A stretch of DNA of 64,000 nucleotides. Source: an uncultured Bacteroidales bacterium (GTDB lineage Bacteria > Bacteroidota > Bacteroidia > Bacteroidales > P3). Location: assembly GCA_900314725.1 (NCBI GenBank), contig OMWJ01000002.1, forward strand, positions 124,001 to 188,000, read 5' to 3'. Positions 38,201 to 46,201 of the stretch are shown here, one piece after another. Under the pieces are notes generated by a model. It worked only from the letters and a program-made list of their open reading frames with translations, searched no databases and had not been told where the DNA came from. A program made the position numbers and the translations under genes. Every line of letters starts with the position of its first letter. Position 1 is the first letter of the stretch.

Positions 38201-38309
38201 AGTCGCGGCGATACTGTGCATTTGTCTTCGATGGCTGTCCTGCAAACACATTCACCGTCTGCTCCACAGCCTCTGTCTGGTATTGTTGTATCTTAAACTT
38301 AAACTTCAT
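35265..38309 (-). CDS. Type III restriction enzyme Res subunit
   Basis: 1014 residues. Helicase superfamily 2 motor: METGTGKTYVYIK (about 100), the Walker B variant DEPQ (about 231), a SATH motif (near 257) and the motif VI EVGRGLRICVDR (about 560). The C-terminal PD-(D/E)xK nuclease is visible in YAPDWAIAF (about 938) and IAETKG (about 960). It translocates along DNA and cuts when two unmethylated sites meet, needing the Mod subunit encoded 13 bases upstream. It ends a five-gene, GC-rich island. Codon use and GC content are unlike the flanking genes, a sign of transfer. Confidence 0.95.
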   Translation of the reverse strand: MKFKFKIQQYQTEAVEQTVNVFAGQPSKTNAQYRRDLGKRKGQITFEEEYVGWRNNDVELQGHQLLANIQQQQAIGNIPKSTKLSLPDGLGACSLDIEMETGTGKTYVYIKTMFELNKRYGWSKFIVVVPSIAIREGVYKSFTMLEEHFMEQYGKKARYFIYNSSNLTQIDSFSSDASINVMIINTQAFARDFKEDAKNKVSLIMYSTRDDFQSRRPIDVIAANRPIIIMDEPQKMEGAATQRALKNFKPLFVLNYSATHKTSHNCIYALDAYDAYCQRLVKKIQVKGITLQNLMGAQAYIYFDSIVLSKNKAPEVKLEIEVQGASQARRQTMKFSQGDSLLDASGLPAYKEFVITDINPLTNTVFFRNGKQIKAGEVMGDVSEKTIQQVQIRETIKSHFEKERQLFQQGIKTLSLFFIDEVANYKGYDEQGEVVKGPLWTMFEQEYNRYLNENILLFEDDYQRYLKRFNVEQVHNGYFSIDRNGRVINSTVKRGEDFSSDITAYDLILKNKERLLSFDEPTRFIFSHSALREGWDNPNVFQICTLRHANSATAKRQEVGRGLRICVDRDGNRMDKERLGDAVHDTNKLTVIANENYSSFVDALQKETKETLRERPTQATVEYFKDITIKVEGGLHTISEQEAVGIVSYLFDNDYIDEKGNIQQAYHTDLENGTLAPMSKKLQPIKEQVHKLIQSIFDPTALVDMVEDANDKAEVVNDHLNDNAEKKEFKALWKEINHRYVYTVHYSSEELIQKAVASINKNLRVTELKYVVTTGEQGADDPDFTDAQHTSTQTMREVSKSDVPYDLVGDIAKGATLTRRTVVRILEGISTAKLYLFKNNPEEFIRNVIKLIKEQKATMIVEHICYNRTEQTYETDIFTQEKSRQSVDKAYPAKKHILDYVFTDSKGERKFAEDLDAANEVCVYAKLPRTFQIPTPVGNYAPDWAIAFNDKMDVKHIFFIAETKGSMDSMQLRDIERAKIDCAKKLFNSVSTSKVRYHEVNGYKEMIDVIGNLM

Positions 38310-38322
38310 ACATCTGCTTCGT

Positions 38323-40206
38323 TTAGAGGATTCTGCGGATGGTATCCTTACTATAGTGATTGAATATCTGCTCGAAGTTGTCTGCTACGTTATCGTTGGC
38401 GAGGCTCTTGTCACGCATCACGAAGTAGTAAGGTTGCTGTTTGGCTATCTCCGTGATGGTGGTTTCGTTTACAGCCTCATCGAAGCAAGCCATCAAGTAA
38501 CCATCGCTTACGTTCCAAACCGTCTTGCCGGCAATCTGCGTTTGCTCTATTTTAGCAGACAGTTCAATGCCGAGATCTATCATTGTCTGGAACAGCAGGT
38601 CTTCTTCTGTTCGGTCTGGCTTGATGTTGTCCTCAAAGAGTTTCTGTTCATTAAACTCCTCTGGCGTGTAATACACATCCTCCATGTTTGAAGAGTCGAG
38701 TTTCAGGACTCTGAAACCTATATCAAGGTCTTGTGTGGTCAGCGGACTTTCTTCCTTAATTTTCTTACCTGCACGACGAATACGTTCTTTACCGATTTCA
38801 CAGATGTTCTTATAGCCGGCCTTATATGCTTCACTCTTCTCGTCAGTTGCTTCAGGTAGCTGCACCATAATGAACTTGCGATTTCCTCCATCTTCTGCAT
38901 TAAGTTGCATCACAGCATGGGCTGTAGTAGCAGAACCTGAAAAGAAGTCGAGAATAATTGTCTCTTTGGCATCCGCCAATATCGTTAAATCTTTCACTAA
39001 CCGTGTTGGCTTTGAAAAATCAAAAATTGCTCTTTCAACATTGAACAATGATTTAATTTCTTCAGTACCTCTGGCATTAATATACTCATCCCTAAACAAT
39101 GTGGTAAACTGTTTTATTTTGGGAGTATTATCTCTTATCTTCTCATATACTATATATGTACCATTATCTCTCATCTCAAAAATTGCATTATGCTCCTTTA
39201 ATAATGCAAACATTTTCTCTTTACCAAGCCTCCATCTCCCCTCACTTCCATCATTTCTAATTGGATAAACATCTTCTCCATTGGGACCAGGGATAGGATA
39301 ATACATTGAAGGGGAATCTTCTCTTCTTGATCCAGCCCCCCATTTATTTAGCTCTCTACCTTTTGCATATTTTCCATACTCATCTTCCAATTTGAATTCA
39401 AATGATTCTCCTTCAATACCACCGAATTCTATATTATCATAATTACGAGCATAACATAAAACATAATCATTTACTTCTCTTATGTTCTTTGATTTTGAGC
39501 CACCTTTAATTGCTTCCCTTGTTATTGTTGCAATCTTATTGGACTCCCCAAAAACTTCATTGCACATGTTTTCAAGATTTTTCAACTCGCAATCATCAAT
39601 CGAAATAAATATCACTCCATCCTCACTCAACAAATCCTTTGCCACTTTCAAACGTGGATAAATCATATTGAGCCAATCGGTGTGGAAACGTCCATTGCTT
39701 TCTGTATTTGTGACAAGCTGATGGCCATCTTCATCATATTGTCCACTATTGTGAACATACTCCTGCTTATCTTGGTCGAAATTATCATTATACACAAAGT
39801 CATTGCCCGTATTGTAAGGCGGGTCAATGTAAATCATCTTCACCTTGCCAAGATAGTTCTCACGCAGCAACTTTAACACTTGCAGGTTATCGCCCTCGAT
39901 ATAGAGGTTCTGCGTGTTGTCGAAGTCAACACTCTCTTCACGACAAGGGCGAAGAGTATCTGTGGTTGGTGCATTAGCCAAACGAATGGCATTGCGCTTA
40001 TCAGGCCATGTGAACTGATAGCGTTCCTCCGGACCTTCAACAATATCCTTAGACAACTCTTGTCTGAGTTGGTCAAAATCAATTGCCACTTCCGGCTTCC
40101 CTTCATCGTTCAGCCGTTCTGTTAAGCAGTTGGGAAATAACTCCCCAATCCGCTTTATGTTCTCATCCACGATGTTCGTGGTCTGCATGTTCAATTTCTC
40201 TATCAT
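38323..40206 (-). CDS. Type III DNA methyltransferase Mod subunit (mosaic)
   Basis: 627 residues. N6-adenine methyltransferase of the beta order: DPPYNTGNDF (about 128) comes before the AdoMet-binding FSGSATTAHA (about 420). The target-recognition region between them (about 190-415) corresponds to 38960-39640, which is clearly more AT-rich than the DNA on both sides, as if it were exchanged by recombination. It sets the specificity of the Res enzyme and protects host DNA. An in-frame ATG six codons later could also be the start. The gene sits between the ORF6N gene (6 bases) and res. Confidence 0.95.
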   Translation of the reverse strand: MIEKLNMQTTNIVDENIKRIGELFPNCLTERLNDEGKPEVAIDFDQLRQELSKDIVEGPEERYQFTWPDKRNAIRLANAPTTDTLRPCREESVDFDNTQNLYIEGDNLQVLKLLRENYLGKVKMIYIDPPYNTGNDFVYNDNFDQDKQEYVHNSGQYDEDGHQLVTNTESNGRFHTDWLNMIYPRLKVAKDLLSEDGVIFISIDDCELKNLENMCNEVFGESNKIATITREAIKGGSKSKNIREVNDYVLCYARNYDNIEFGGIEGESFEFKLEDEYGKYAKGRELNKWGAGSRREDSPSMYYPIPGPNGEDVYPIRNDGSEGRWRLGKEKMFALLKEHNAIFEMRDNGTYIVYEKIRDNTPKIKQFTTLFRDEYINARGTEEIKSLFNVERAIFDFSKPTRLVKDLTILADAKETIILDFFSGSATTAHAVMQLNAEDGGNRKFIMVQLPEATDEKSEAYKAGYKNICEIGKERIRRAGKKIKEESPLTTQDLDIGFRVLKLDSSNMEDVYYTPEEFNEQKLFEDNIKPDRTEEDLLFQTMIDLGIELSAKIEQTQIAGKTVWNVSDGYLMACFDEAVNETTITEIAKQQPYYFVMRDKSLANDNVADNFEQIFNHYSKDTIRRIL

Positions 40207-40212
40207 GTTAGT

Positions 40213-40821
40213 TTACTGATTATTGTTTTTCTTAACCCGTTTTACGGTATGCTTTATTTTCCCTATCAAGAAGTTGAGTTCGAGCGTTGACTCCGTTTCC
40301 GACGTTTCCAAATCAGGCATGACAATATCGGAAAGCACTTCGCCGAAATGCTGCATCTTTGCGTTTTGCAGTTTCTTGTCGGTTTCCTTGTGCAATTCCT
40401 TGAGTTCACGCTTCAGTGACCTTACCTTTGCAAAGGTCTCAATAATGGCTAATGTTGCATCTGTCGCAATATCACTTTTCAAAATAGTAGCCAACATATA
40501 AAGACCTTTCTCAGAGAAAGCCTTAGGCATGACAGTAGAATGTTTCAGCGAATCAAACCGGTGGAAATTTTCCACCAGTTCGCGCTTCTCTTCTGCGTTC
40601 AGTTCAAAATAATAGTCAGTCGGGAATTTCTTTGGGTTGTTCTTGACAGCTTTATTAATGTCTCTTGTGGCAACACCATAAATGGCAGCCACATCCCTAT
40701 CTATAAGGACTGGTGTCTCACGTATGACGACAATACTATTGTTTACTTCGGCAATGAGTGAGGACTGTAGATTACCAGACTTTGCCAAAGTTTTTTCGTT
40801 TGGTTCTTTTTGCTTTTCCAT
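40213..40821 (-). CDS. ORF6N domain protein
   Basis: 202 residues. The N-terminal 100 match the ORF6N domain: IVVIRETPVLIDRDVAAIYG near 30, then a NPKKFPTDYYFEL stretch near 68 and an AFSEKGLYMLATILKS stretch near 103. The C-terminal part is a charged helix (about 130-165). ORF6N domains are predicted to bind DNA and are common in phage antirepressors and mobile elements. Here the gene lies inside the type III restriction operon, between the DUF4391 and mod genes, so it may regulate or travel with that operon. Confidence 0.9.
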   Translation of the reverse strand: MEKQKEPNEKTLAKSGNLQSSLIAEVNNSIVVIRETPVLIDRDVAAIYGVATRDINKAVKNNPKKFPTDYYFELNAEEKRELVENFHRFDSLKHSTVMPKAFSEKGLYMLATILKSDIATDATLAIIETFAKVRSLKRELKELHKETDKKLQNAKMQHFGEVLSDIVMPDLETSETESTLELNFLIGKIKHTVKRVKKNNNQ

Positions 40822-40822
40822 A

Positions 40823-41431
40823 TTATAGTTGTTCTTTTAGTTTCAGTATCTGTTGATGCAGTTCGTATTTCTTGTGAGTCTGCTTCTCTGTACGGCACTG
40901 CTTTTCTAATGATTCTATCTGGCGAAGCAATTTTTCCCGCTGCTCACGTTGAATAATCTGCTCCTCAATGCTTTCTTCTACCTGAGCATCCAAACCACCT
41001 ATGGTCGCTACGATATTATTCCAGACATCATCAAGCGACAAGCCTTGCAGGTGGATAGCGGCTTCGTCTGTCGGCATCCAATCAGACTTTTGCAGTCGGG
41101 TATGGAAGATGCAGAATTGTGTCTGCTCTTCATATTGCATGGCAAAGACCATTTTCTGTGGTATAAGCTTTTGAAGCATGAGGATATTCTTCAAATCATA
41201 ATCCTTTCGCTTCAATGCCACTTGCAGCACATAGAACCCTCCTATTTCTTTCCCTTTCGCTAAGGCTGGAACAGTTGCCGAAGATACCCTTGCCACCAAT
41301 ACCATACGGCTGATGTCCGCATCGAAACGGTCACGCTCAGCCGCTCTGAGATTGAACTTCTCAAAGACAGCCTTCTTAAAAAGCGGCTTGTTGATGGCGG
41401 TAGCAGGTGGTAACTTAAACATAAGCTTCAT
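40823..41431 (-). CDS. DUF4391 domain protein
   Basis: 202 residues from ATG 41431. That start overlaps the helicase stop as ATGA; an upstream in-frame ATG at 41449 is possible but less likely. The fold and the segment ISRMVLVARVSSATV (about 38) with FYVLQVALK (about 66) match the DUF4391 family, which is often found next to helicases and methyltransferases in restriction-like loci. A Gln/Glu-rich coiled coil closes the protein (about 155-202). The biochemical role is unknown. Confidence 0.8.
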   Translation of the reverse strand: MKLMFKLPPATAINKPLFKKAVFEKFNLRAAERDRFDADISRMVLVARVSSATVPALAKGKEIGGFYVLQVALKRKDYDLKNILMLQKLIPQKMVFAMQYEEQTQFCIFHTRLQKSDWMPTDEAAIHLQGLSLDDVWNNIVATIGGLDAQVEESIEEQIIQREQREKLLRQIESLEKQCRTEKQTHKKYELHQQILKLKEQL

Positions 41432-43851
41432 TTGATTACAAGGAAACAAATCAGTTCAAAATCATCAAGCCCTGTGATGCGTTCCTCAAAGAGTTCGCCC
41501 ATATAGCCATCAAGGAAACTGTCAATGTCGACCTCTTCCTTCTTGGTGACAATAGACTCTATCGCCTTGCCAAGCAGTTCGGAGTATTTGCCCATACGCA
41601 GACCGTCGCGTGTTTCTTTGTTGAAGGCACTGCATAGTTTGACATCTGGCTTAGTCATAGGCTTGCAGAGCATACGCATCTTATCTAACAAGTCTTTCGG
41701 GTGTAGATGGTCTACAATCACTTCGCCATCATCACGGATATATACCATATAGAAGGGATGCAACTGGTTCTTGTGGCCTATGTTCACGCCCGCTGTACGG
41801 TTCTTCAAAACGAAAACCGTCCCTGATGGTGCCTGGTCTGAAGCATGTACAACGGCATGAAGCCCGAAAGGTGTATGTTCCACGTCATGATTGGAATTCA
41901 TATATTCCAGCAAGTCAAGACGGAACTCATTCAGTCCTAAGTCCATGATGCTGACACCAGTACTCATTTCCTCCAAATCAACAACATCTTCTTTCAGTCG
42001 TTCCAACTGCTGCTTGCGGTACTCCAAATCATCTTTCTCTTCTGGTGAAAGAAGGTTGTCATCACCTGTGGCAGTCATCACCGTTACCTTCATGCGGCTC
42101 TCCACACGTCCTTTCAGATTGATGTACTCGTCGAGCGTCATGTCAGGCCAATAGTTGACCAACTGAATCTGTGCATTCTTAGATCCGATGCGGTCTATTC
42201 TTCCAAAACGCTGGATGATACGCACCGGGTTCCAGTGAATGTCGTAGTTCAGCAGGTAGTCGCAATCCTGCAAGTTCTGTCCTTCGCTGATACAGTCGGT
42301 GGCAATTAATACATCAATTTCTTCCTTCAAATGTGGATAGACAACTTCACACTCCTTAGATATAGGCGAGAAGAGAGTCAGCACTTTGTTGAAGTCCAGT
42401 TTCTCTCGTAACTTTAAGGTGCTTCGTGCTTCCACATCACCAGTAACAAGAGCAACATTCAAGCCATATTCCGTCTTAATCTTCTCTGCCAAGCAGTCAT
42501 AAAGATATAAGGCTGTATCTGAGAAAGCTGTAAAGATAAGCACCTTTTTGTTATTCCCATTGATAGGATGGGCAAACTTGTCTTTCAAATCACAGATGAG
42601 TTGTTGCAGTTTGCTGTCATGTTCAGGCGTAATGCTCTGGAGCATGAGAAGCAGCTGACGGATGATTTCAAGGTCGTCCTTGATTTCCTTCTGCCATGAT
42701 ATATAATCCATATCTTCCAAGAGGATGCGGTTCTTCTTTTTACCGATGGTAAAGTCTTGTTCGTCCTCATCGCCATCAACGCTTTCATAATCATCTACCG
42801 ACACACATCTCTCACCATCCTGGAAACGAGCGATAGTGTCAAGTGTTTCCTGCATGTAGCCACAAATACGAGTCAAGGTCAGCCTAAAACTGTTGACCGA
42901 TGACTCAAGACGTTTCAACAGTTGCATATTCATCAGTCGCTGAATACCTTGCTCACGCTCCTCTATGCTCAGACGGTGACCTGTAGTACTTTCCTCTCCC
43001 TTGTATTTATAGAGTTTGCTTGGCAGGATGAATGCAGACGGAGCATAGATAGCCAGATGCAACATCTGCAGTTGCTCAAATATCTCGTTATAGCTGATAG
43101 CTGTATTAAAATCCGTTAGATGAGGCTGACGAGAAATAGGTTTCAGCCGCTTTGGGAAGGTGCCAATATCTGTCATGTCATAATACTGCTGGATATGCTT
43201 ACGACTACGGGCTATTGTGACTGCATCTAATAACTTGAAAAAATCAAAGTTAAGCATACGCAACAGGTTTTCGGTTGTACGCTCTTCTGGTGTAAAGTTT
43301 GCCCACCTATTATATGCTGTCTGTGCTTGACGGAAGATGTCATCAATGCCACGGTTAGTAGGCAGCAACTTATCAAAGGTTTCGGATTCGCCTTCATATG
43401 CCAGCTGTAACTGGTTCTTTAAATCGTTGAAACGGTTATTGACTGGTGTAGCTGAAAGCATCAACACTTTAGTCTTAACGCCATTGCGGATGACCTTGTT
43501 CATTAATCGCAGATAGCGATTCTCCTTTGGGTTATCACCATTTTCGTCTGTTGAGACTTTACCACCATTGCGGAAGTTGTGGCTTTCGTCTATAACCACA
43601 AGGTCATAGTTGCCCCAATTTACACGTTCCAAATCAATATCATTGCTGCAACCATGCTCACGACTTAGGTCTGTATGATAAAGCACATCATAATTGAGAC
43701 GGTCTTTGGCCAACGGATTATTGACATAGTTCTGACGATAAGTATTCCAATTCTCAAACAGTTTTTTCGGACAAAGCACTAAGACGGTACGGTTACGGCT
43801 CTCAAAATACTTGATGACACTCAGGGCGGTGAAAGTCTTTCCCAAACCCAC
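41428..43851 (-). CDS. SNF2-type helicase, C-terminal fragment of a frameshifted gene
   Basis: 807 residues from the first ATG, beginning in the middle of the Walker A motif (GLGKTFTALS). The open frame in fact runs upstream without a start to about 43946, adding the normal lead-in IWNKLYNFQRDAALALINKL and ILADSV. Other motifs are DESHNFRNGG (about 80), SATPVNNR (about 122), TDCISEGQNLQDCDYLLNYD (about 485) and RFGRIDRIG (about 515). It was a DNA-translocating ATPase of the Swi2/Snf2 group. Without the N-terminal part it cannot start at a normal site, so the gene is probably broken unless the frameshift is a sequencing error. Confidence 0.88.
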   Translation of the reverse strand: MGLGKTFTALSVIKYFESRNRTVLVLCPKKLFENWNTYRQNYVNNPLAKDRLNYDVLYHTDLSREHGCSNDIDLERVNWGNYDLVVIDESHNFRNGGKVSTDENGDNPKENRYLRLMNKVIRNGVKTKVLMLSATPVNNRFNDLKNQLQLAYEGESETFDKLLPTNRGIDDIFRQAQTAYNRWANFTPEERTTENLLRMLNFDFFKLLDAVTIARSRKHIQQYYDMTDIGTFPKRLKPISRQPHLTDFNTAISYNEIFEQLQMLHLAIYAPSAFILPSKLYKYKGEESTTGHRLSIEEREQGIQRLMNMQLLKRLESSVNSFRLTLTRICGYMQETLDTIARFQDGERCVSVDDYESVDGDEDEQDFTIGKKKNRILLEDMDYISWQKEIKDDLEIIRQLLLMLQSITPEHDSKLQQLICDLKDKFAHPINGNNKKVLIFTAFSDTALYLYDCLAEKIKTEYGLNVALVTGDVEARSTLKLREKLDFNKVLTLFSPISKECEVVYPHLKEEIDVLIATDCISEGQNLQDCDYLLNYDIHWNPVRIIQRFGRIDRIGSKNAQIQLVNYWPDMTLDEYINLKGRVESRMKVTVMTATGDDNLLSPEEKDDLEYRKQQLERLKEDVVDLEEMSTGVSIMDLGLNEFRLDLLEYMNSNHDVEHTPFGLHAVVHASDQAPSGTVFVLKNRTAGVNIGHKNQLHPFYMVYIRDDGEVIVDHLHPKDLLDKMRMLCKPMTKPDVKLCSAFNKETRDGLRMGKYSELLGKAIESIVTKKEEVDIDSFLDGYMGELFEERITGLDDFELICFLVIK

Positions 43852-43901
43852 ACTATCTGCAAGGATACAGCCATTGTACTTCTCCAGTTTGTTGATGAGA
43901 G

Positions 43902-44654
43902 CTAAGGCTGCATCACGCTGAAAGTTATAGAGTTTATTCCAGATGCAGAATTCTTGAAGCCTGTTGCCTCTTTGGGTAGTTCGTCTTCGCTGATGTCTTC
44001 CAGAAACTCATTGAAGATGTTGTAGAGTGCTACGAAATATAAGAACTCTGGTGCGTTCTCTTTGTAGGCATTGCTGATGCTATCAATGACCTCTTCAGTC
44101 ACCACTTGCAGACGACTGCTGTCGTTCCACAATTGGTTAAAAAGGTCTATGTAAGCCTTGGAAAAAGGTGTTTCTGCCTTCTGGATCATAGTGTAGGCAT
44201 TGTTACCCTTTTCACATCCGAGATCAACTGTGGTAAAACCGTTGATGGGCGAATAGTTGGTGTCATCAAGGTTGATAAAACCCATCATTTGCTCGTTAGT
44301 CTTGTTTGACTTGAAACAAGCCTTCTGTCTTATCCATTCAGCACATTCGCGGGCAATAGCTTTTTGAGTAAGTTCGTTGCGGAGCTTAACTTCAAACTCT
44401 GAACCGTAAAGTGTCCGTTCACGGTCTAACCTTGGTATGTAGAACTCACGTTGCTGCTTTGGAGTCTTTTCAGTAGTGAAAGTAGGCGAGGTAAAGATGA
44501 AACGTAGTTCTTTGATGTCTTTCAACGTTTCTTTGAGTTCTTGAAAAGCATAGATGGAAAAGCAAGATGCCGCTATTGACAGTCGGCTTTTTGACTGCAT
44601 CTGCTGTATCAAATCATCACGCAACGTTTTACCTACATTATTAATCAGTTCCAT
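43902..44654 (-). CDS. N-terminal fragment of the frameshifted SNF2-type helicase
   Basis: 250 residues. It starts normally at 44654 and carries a phospholipase D-like region (about 1-175), as found ahead of the motor in this helicase group. After FKNSA at about 235-239 the frame is lost. In the next frame the protein goes on with IWNKLYNFQRD and into the Walker A motif of the downstream piece. One base is missing near 43945. The spot is not a long homopolymer. Together the two parts make one gene of about 1075 residues, first of the restriction operon. Confidence 0.85.
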   Translation of the reverse strand: MELINNVGKTLRDDLIQQMQSKSRLSIAASCFSIYAFQELKETLKDIKELRFIFTSPTFTTEKTPKQQREFYIPRLDRERTLYGSEFEVKLRNELTQKAIARECAEWIRQKACFKSNKTNEQMMGFINLDDTNYSPINGFTTVDLGCEKGNNAYTMIQKAETPFSKAYIDLFNQLWNDSSRLQVVTEEVIDSISNAYKENAPEFLYFVALYNIFNEFLEDISEDELPKEATGFKNSASGINSITFSVMQP

Positions 44655-44802
44655 CTAACAAGTTTTAATTCTAATAAAGCTGCTGTGTTGTCAATGCTAT
44701 TCTTTCCTCACTACTGAAAGAACAACAATCACTATGCATTTGCAAAGTTATAAATTTTTTCCAAAACTAAGTCAGTTTACTCTAAATATCTTTCATTTTC
44801 CT

Positions 44803-44889
44803 AAAAAAACACTAAGTCTTTAGGGTAAAAAGAGTTAATGTTTTTTATTTAGATCTTGATGTTTTTGGTGGAAAGAGTTAATTTTTTTA
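44803..44889. repeat. GASTTRRT word array 5
   Basis: Four words in A/T runs: ACTAAGTC, GAGTTAAT, a GATCTTGAT variant and GAGTTAAT. Unlike the other arrays it stands between divergent genes, next to the edge of the restriction island, and has no perfect hairpin. It may mark the old end of a gene lost when the island came in. Confidence 0.65.
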
Positions 44890-44900
44890 TATCTTTGATT

Positions 44901-44999
44901 ATGAGGAATAAAGCACAAACGAACAAGGGATTTACCTATAGGGGAATACGTTGTTCGTTCGCCAAAAAAAAACAGAAGTTTGTAGAAAAGTGTAACTAA
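44901..44999 (+). CDS. Possible 32-residue basic peptide or gene remnant
   Basis: ATG 44901 to TAA 44997-44999, preceded 4 bases earlier by TATCTTTG. The peptide is Lys/Arg/Cys rich (KKKQKF near the end). The same DNA holds a 9-bp inverted repeat (44918-44926 with 44951-44959). No family was recognised, and the short distance from the promoter makes translation doubtful; it may be chance. Confidence 0.2.
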   Translation: MRNKAQTNKGFTYRGIRCSFAKKKQKFVEKCN

Positions 45000-45069
45000 G
45001 TCCTTTGCCTTTGATTTTGATACTTTAAAATAATTTTATATCTTTGCAAAGTATAATTAAGAGAAGGAT

Positions 45070-46182
45070 ATGAATATACTTATCAACGCAACAAATTTGG
45101 TTTTAGGAGGTGGTTTGCAGGTAGCAGACGCCTTGTGTAGAGAGCTGAAAAATTTAGACTCAGAGCATAGGTTCTTTGTTGTACTTTCAAAAGAGTTGAA
45201 TACAACAAAAGAAGCGATAAAGGATTACTTTAATGTAAAGACTTATACATATAATATTCAGAATAGTATAAAAACTTTATTATTTGGTAGAGACGAATAC
45301 TTAGACAACTTGGTAGAAAAAGAAAATATTGATTTTGTGCTTACCATTTTCGGTCCTTCTCGTTGGAATCCAAAGGTGAAACATCTGAGCGGTTTTGCTA
45401 TGTCTCAACTGATTATGAAAGATTCGCCATTTTTTACTACTTGTTCGTTGAAAAACAAGTTATATTGGAAGTATATTTTCACCCTTTCGCGAAAAATATT
45501 TTTCAAAAGAAGCACCAAACTTTTTTGGAGTGAAAACTCCTATATTTCAAATCAAGTAAAACTTTTGTTTAAAGGTGCAAAATGCTATACTGTAACAAAT
45601 TACTACAACTCAGTTTTTGATAATCCAAGCCTTTGGAAAGAGAAAACTCTGCCAGAATTCAACGGCTTGACTCTTTTATGTATCTCTTCTTACTACCCTT
45701 TCAAGAACTTAGAGATAGCAATTGAAGTTTCTAAATATCTAAAAGAAAAGTACACAGGTTTCAATTTTAGATTTGTATTCACATGCAAAAGAGAGAATTT
45801 CCCAAACGTGGAGGGTATGGAAGAATCTATAGTTTTCCTTGATAGAGTTGATATAAGTGAGTGTCCTTCTTTATATTATCAAAGTGATTTTGTTTTTATG
45901 CCATCATTTATGGAATGCTTCACTGCAGTATATCCCGAAAGTTTCAAGATGAGAAAGCCTTTGCTTACAAGCAATCTGCCTTTTGCAAAAGGATTATGTG
46001 GAGATGCTGCCGAATATTTCTCACCTACTGACGCAAAAGATATAGCTGAAAAAATTTACTCTTTGTATAATAATCCTGAACGTCAGCAAGAACTTATAGA
46101 AAAAGGAGAAAAACAACTTCTAAACTATAACAACACACCTCAAAGACTAAGAAAACTGATAAAAATAATGGAGGAAAACTAA
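45070..46182 (+). CDS. Glycosyltransferase, GT4-like
   Basis: 370 residues with the GT-B fold. It opens with MNILINATNLVLGGGLQ, the typical GT4 start with a Gly-rich donor loop. The C-terminal half shows LCISSYYPFKNL (about 200), DFVFMPSFMECFTAVYPESF (about 275-294, the ExxxxxxxE motif region) and LLTSNLPFAKGLCGDAA (about 300). It should move a sugar from a nucleotide donor to a glycan acceptor, probably for surface polysaccharide. Acceptor unknown. It stands alone with its own promoter (45016-45046). Confidence 0.88.
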   Translation: MNILINATNLVLGGGLQVADALCRELKNLDSEHRFFVVLSKELNTTKEAIKDYFNVKTYTYNIQNSIKTLLFGRDEYLDNLVEKENIDFVLTIFGPSRWNPKVKHLSGFAMSQLIMKDSPFFTTCSLKNKLYWKYIFTLSRKIFFKRSTKLFWSENSYISNQVKLLFKGAKCYTVTNYYNSVFDNPSLWKEKTLPEFNGLTLLCISSYYPFKNLEIAIEVSKYLKEKYTGFNFRFVFTCKRENFPNVEGMEESIVFLDRVDISECPSLYYQSDFVFMPSFMECFTAVYPESFKMRKPLLTSNLPFAKGLCGDAAEYFSPTDAKDIAEKIYSLYNNPERQQELIEKGEKQLLNYNNTPQRLRKLIKIMEEN

Positions 46183-46201
46183 AGATAATAGAAACAAGGC
46201 A

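Larger units (their letters stand above)
44655..45069. other. Intergenic region between restriction island and glycosyltransferase
   Basis: 415 bases. It marks the return from GC-rich to AT-rich DNA. It holds repeat array 5 (44803-44889), a promoter-like TATCTTTG (44890-44897), a 32-codon open frame (44901-44999) and the glycosyltransferase promoter (TTTG 45016-45019, 19-base spacer, TATCTTTG 45039-45046). Nothing like an integrase or a direct-repeat boundary was found. Confidence 0.5.

Noticed and set aside
35931-38691. Long plus-strand frames opposite res and mod
   Set aside because: Shadow frames of the GC-rich minus-strand genes, without family resemblance and with the true genes clear on the other strand.
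35161-45069. Restriction island as an integrated element with att sites
   Set aside because: No integrase, no tRNA and no matching direct repeats were seen at the borders.
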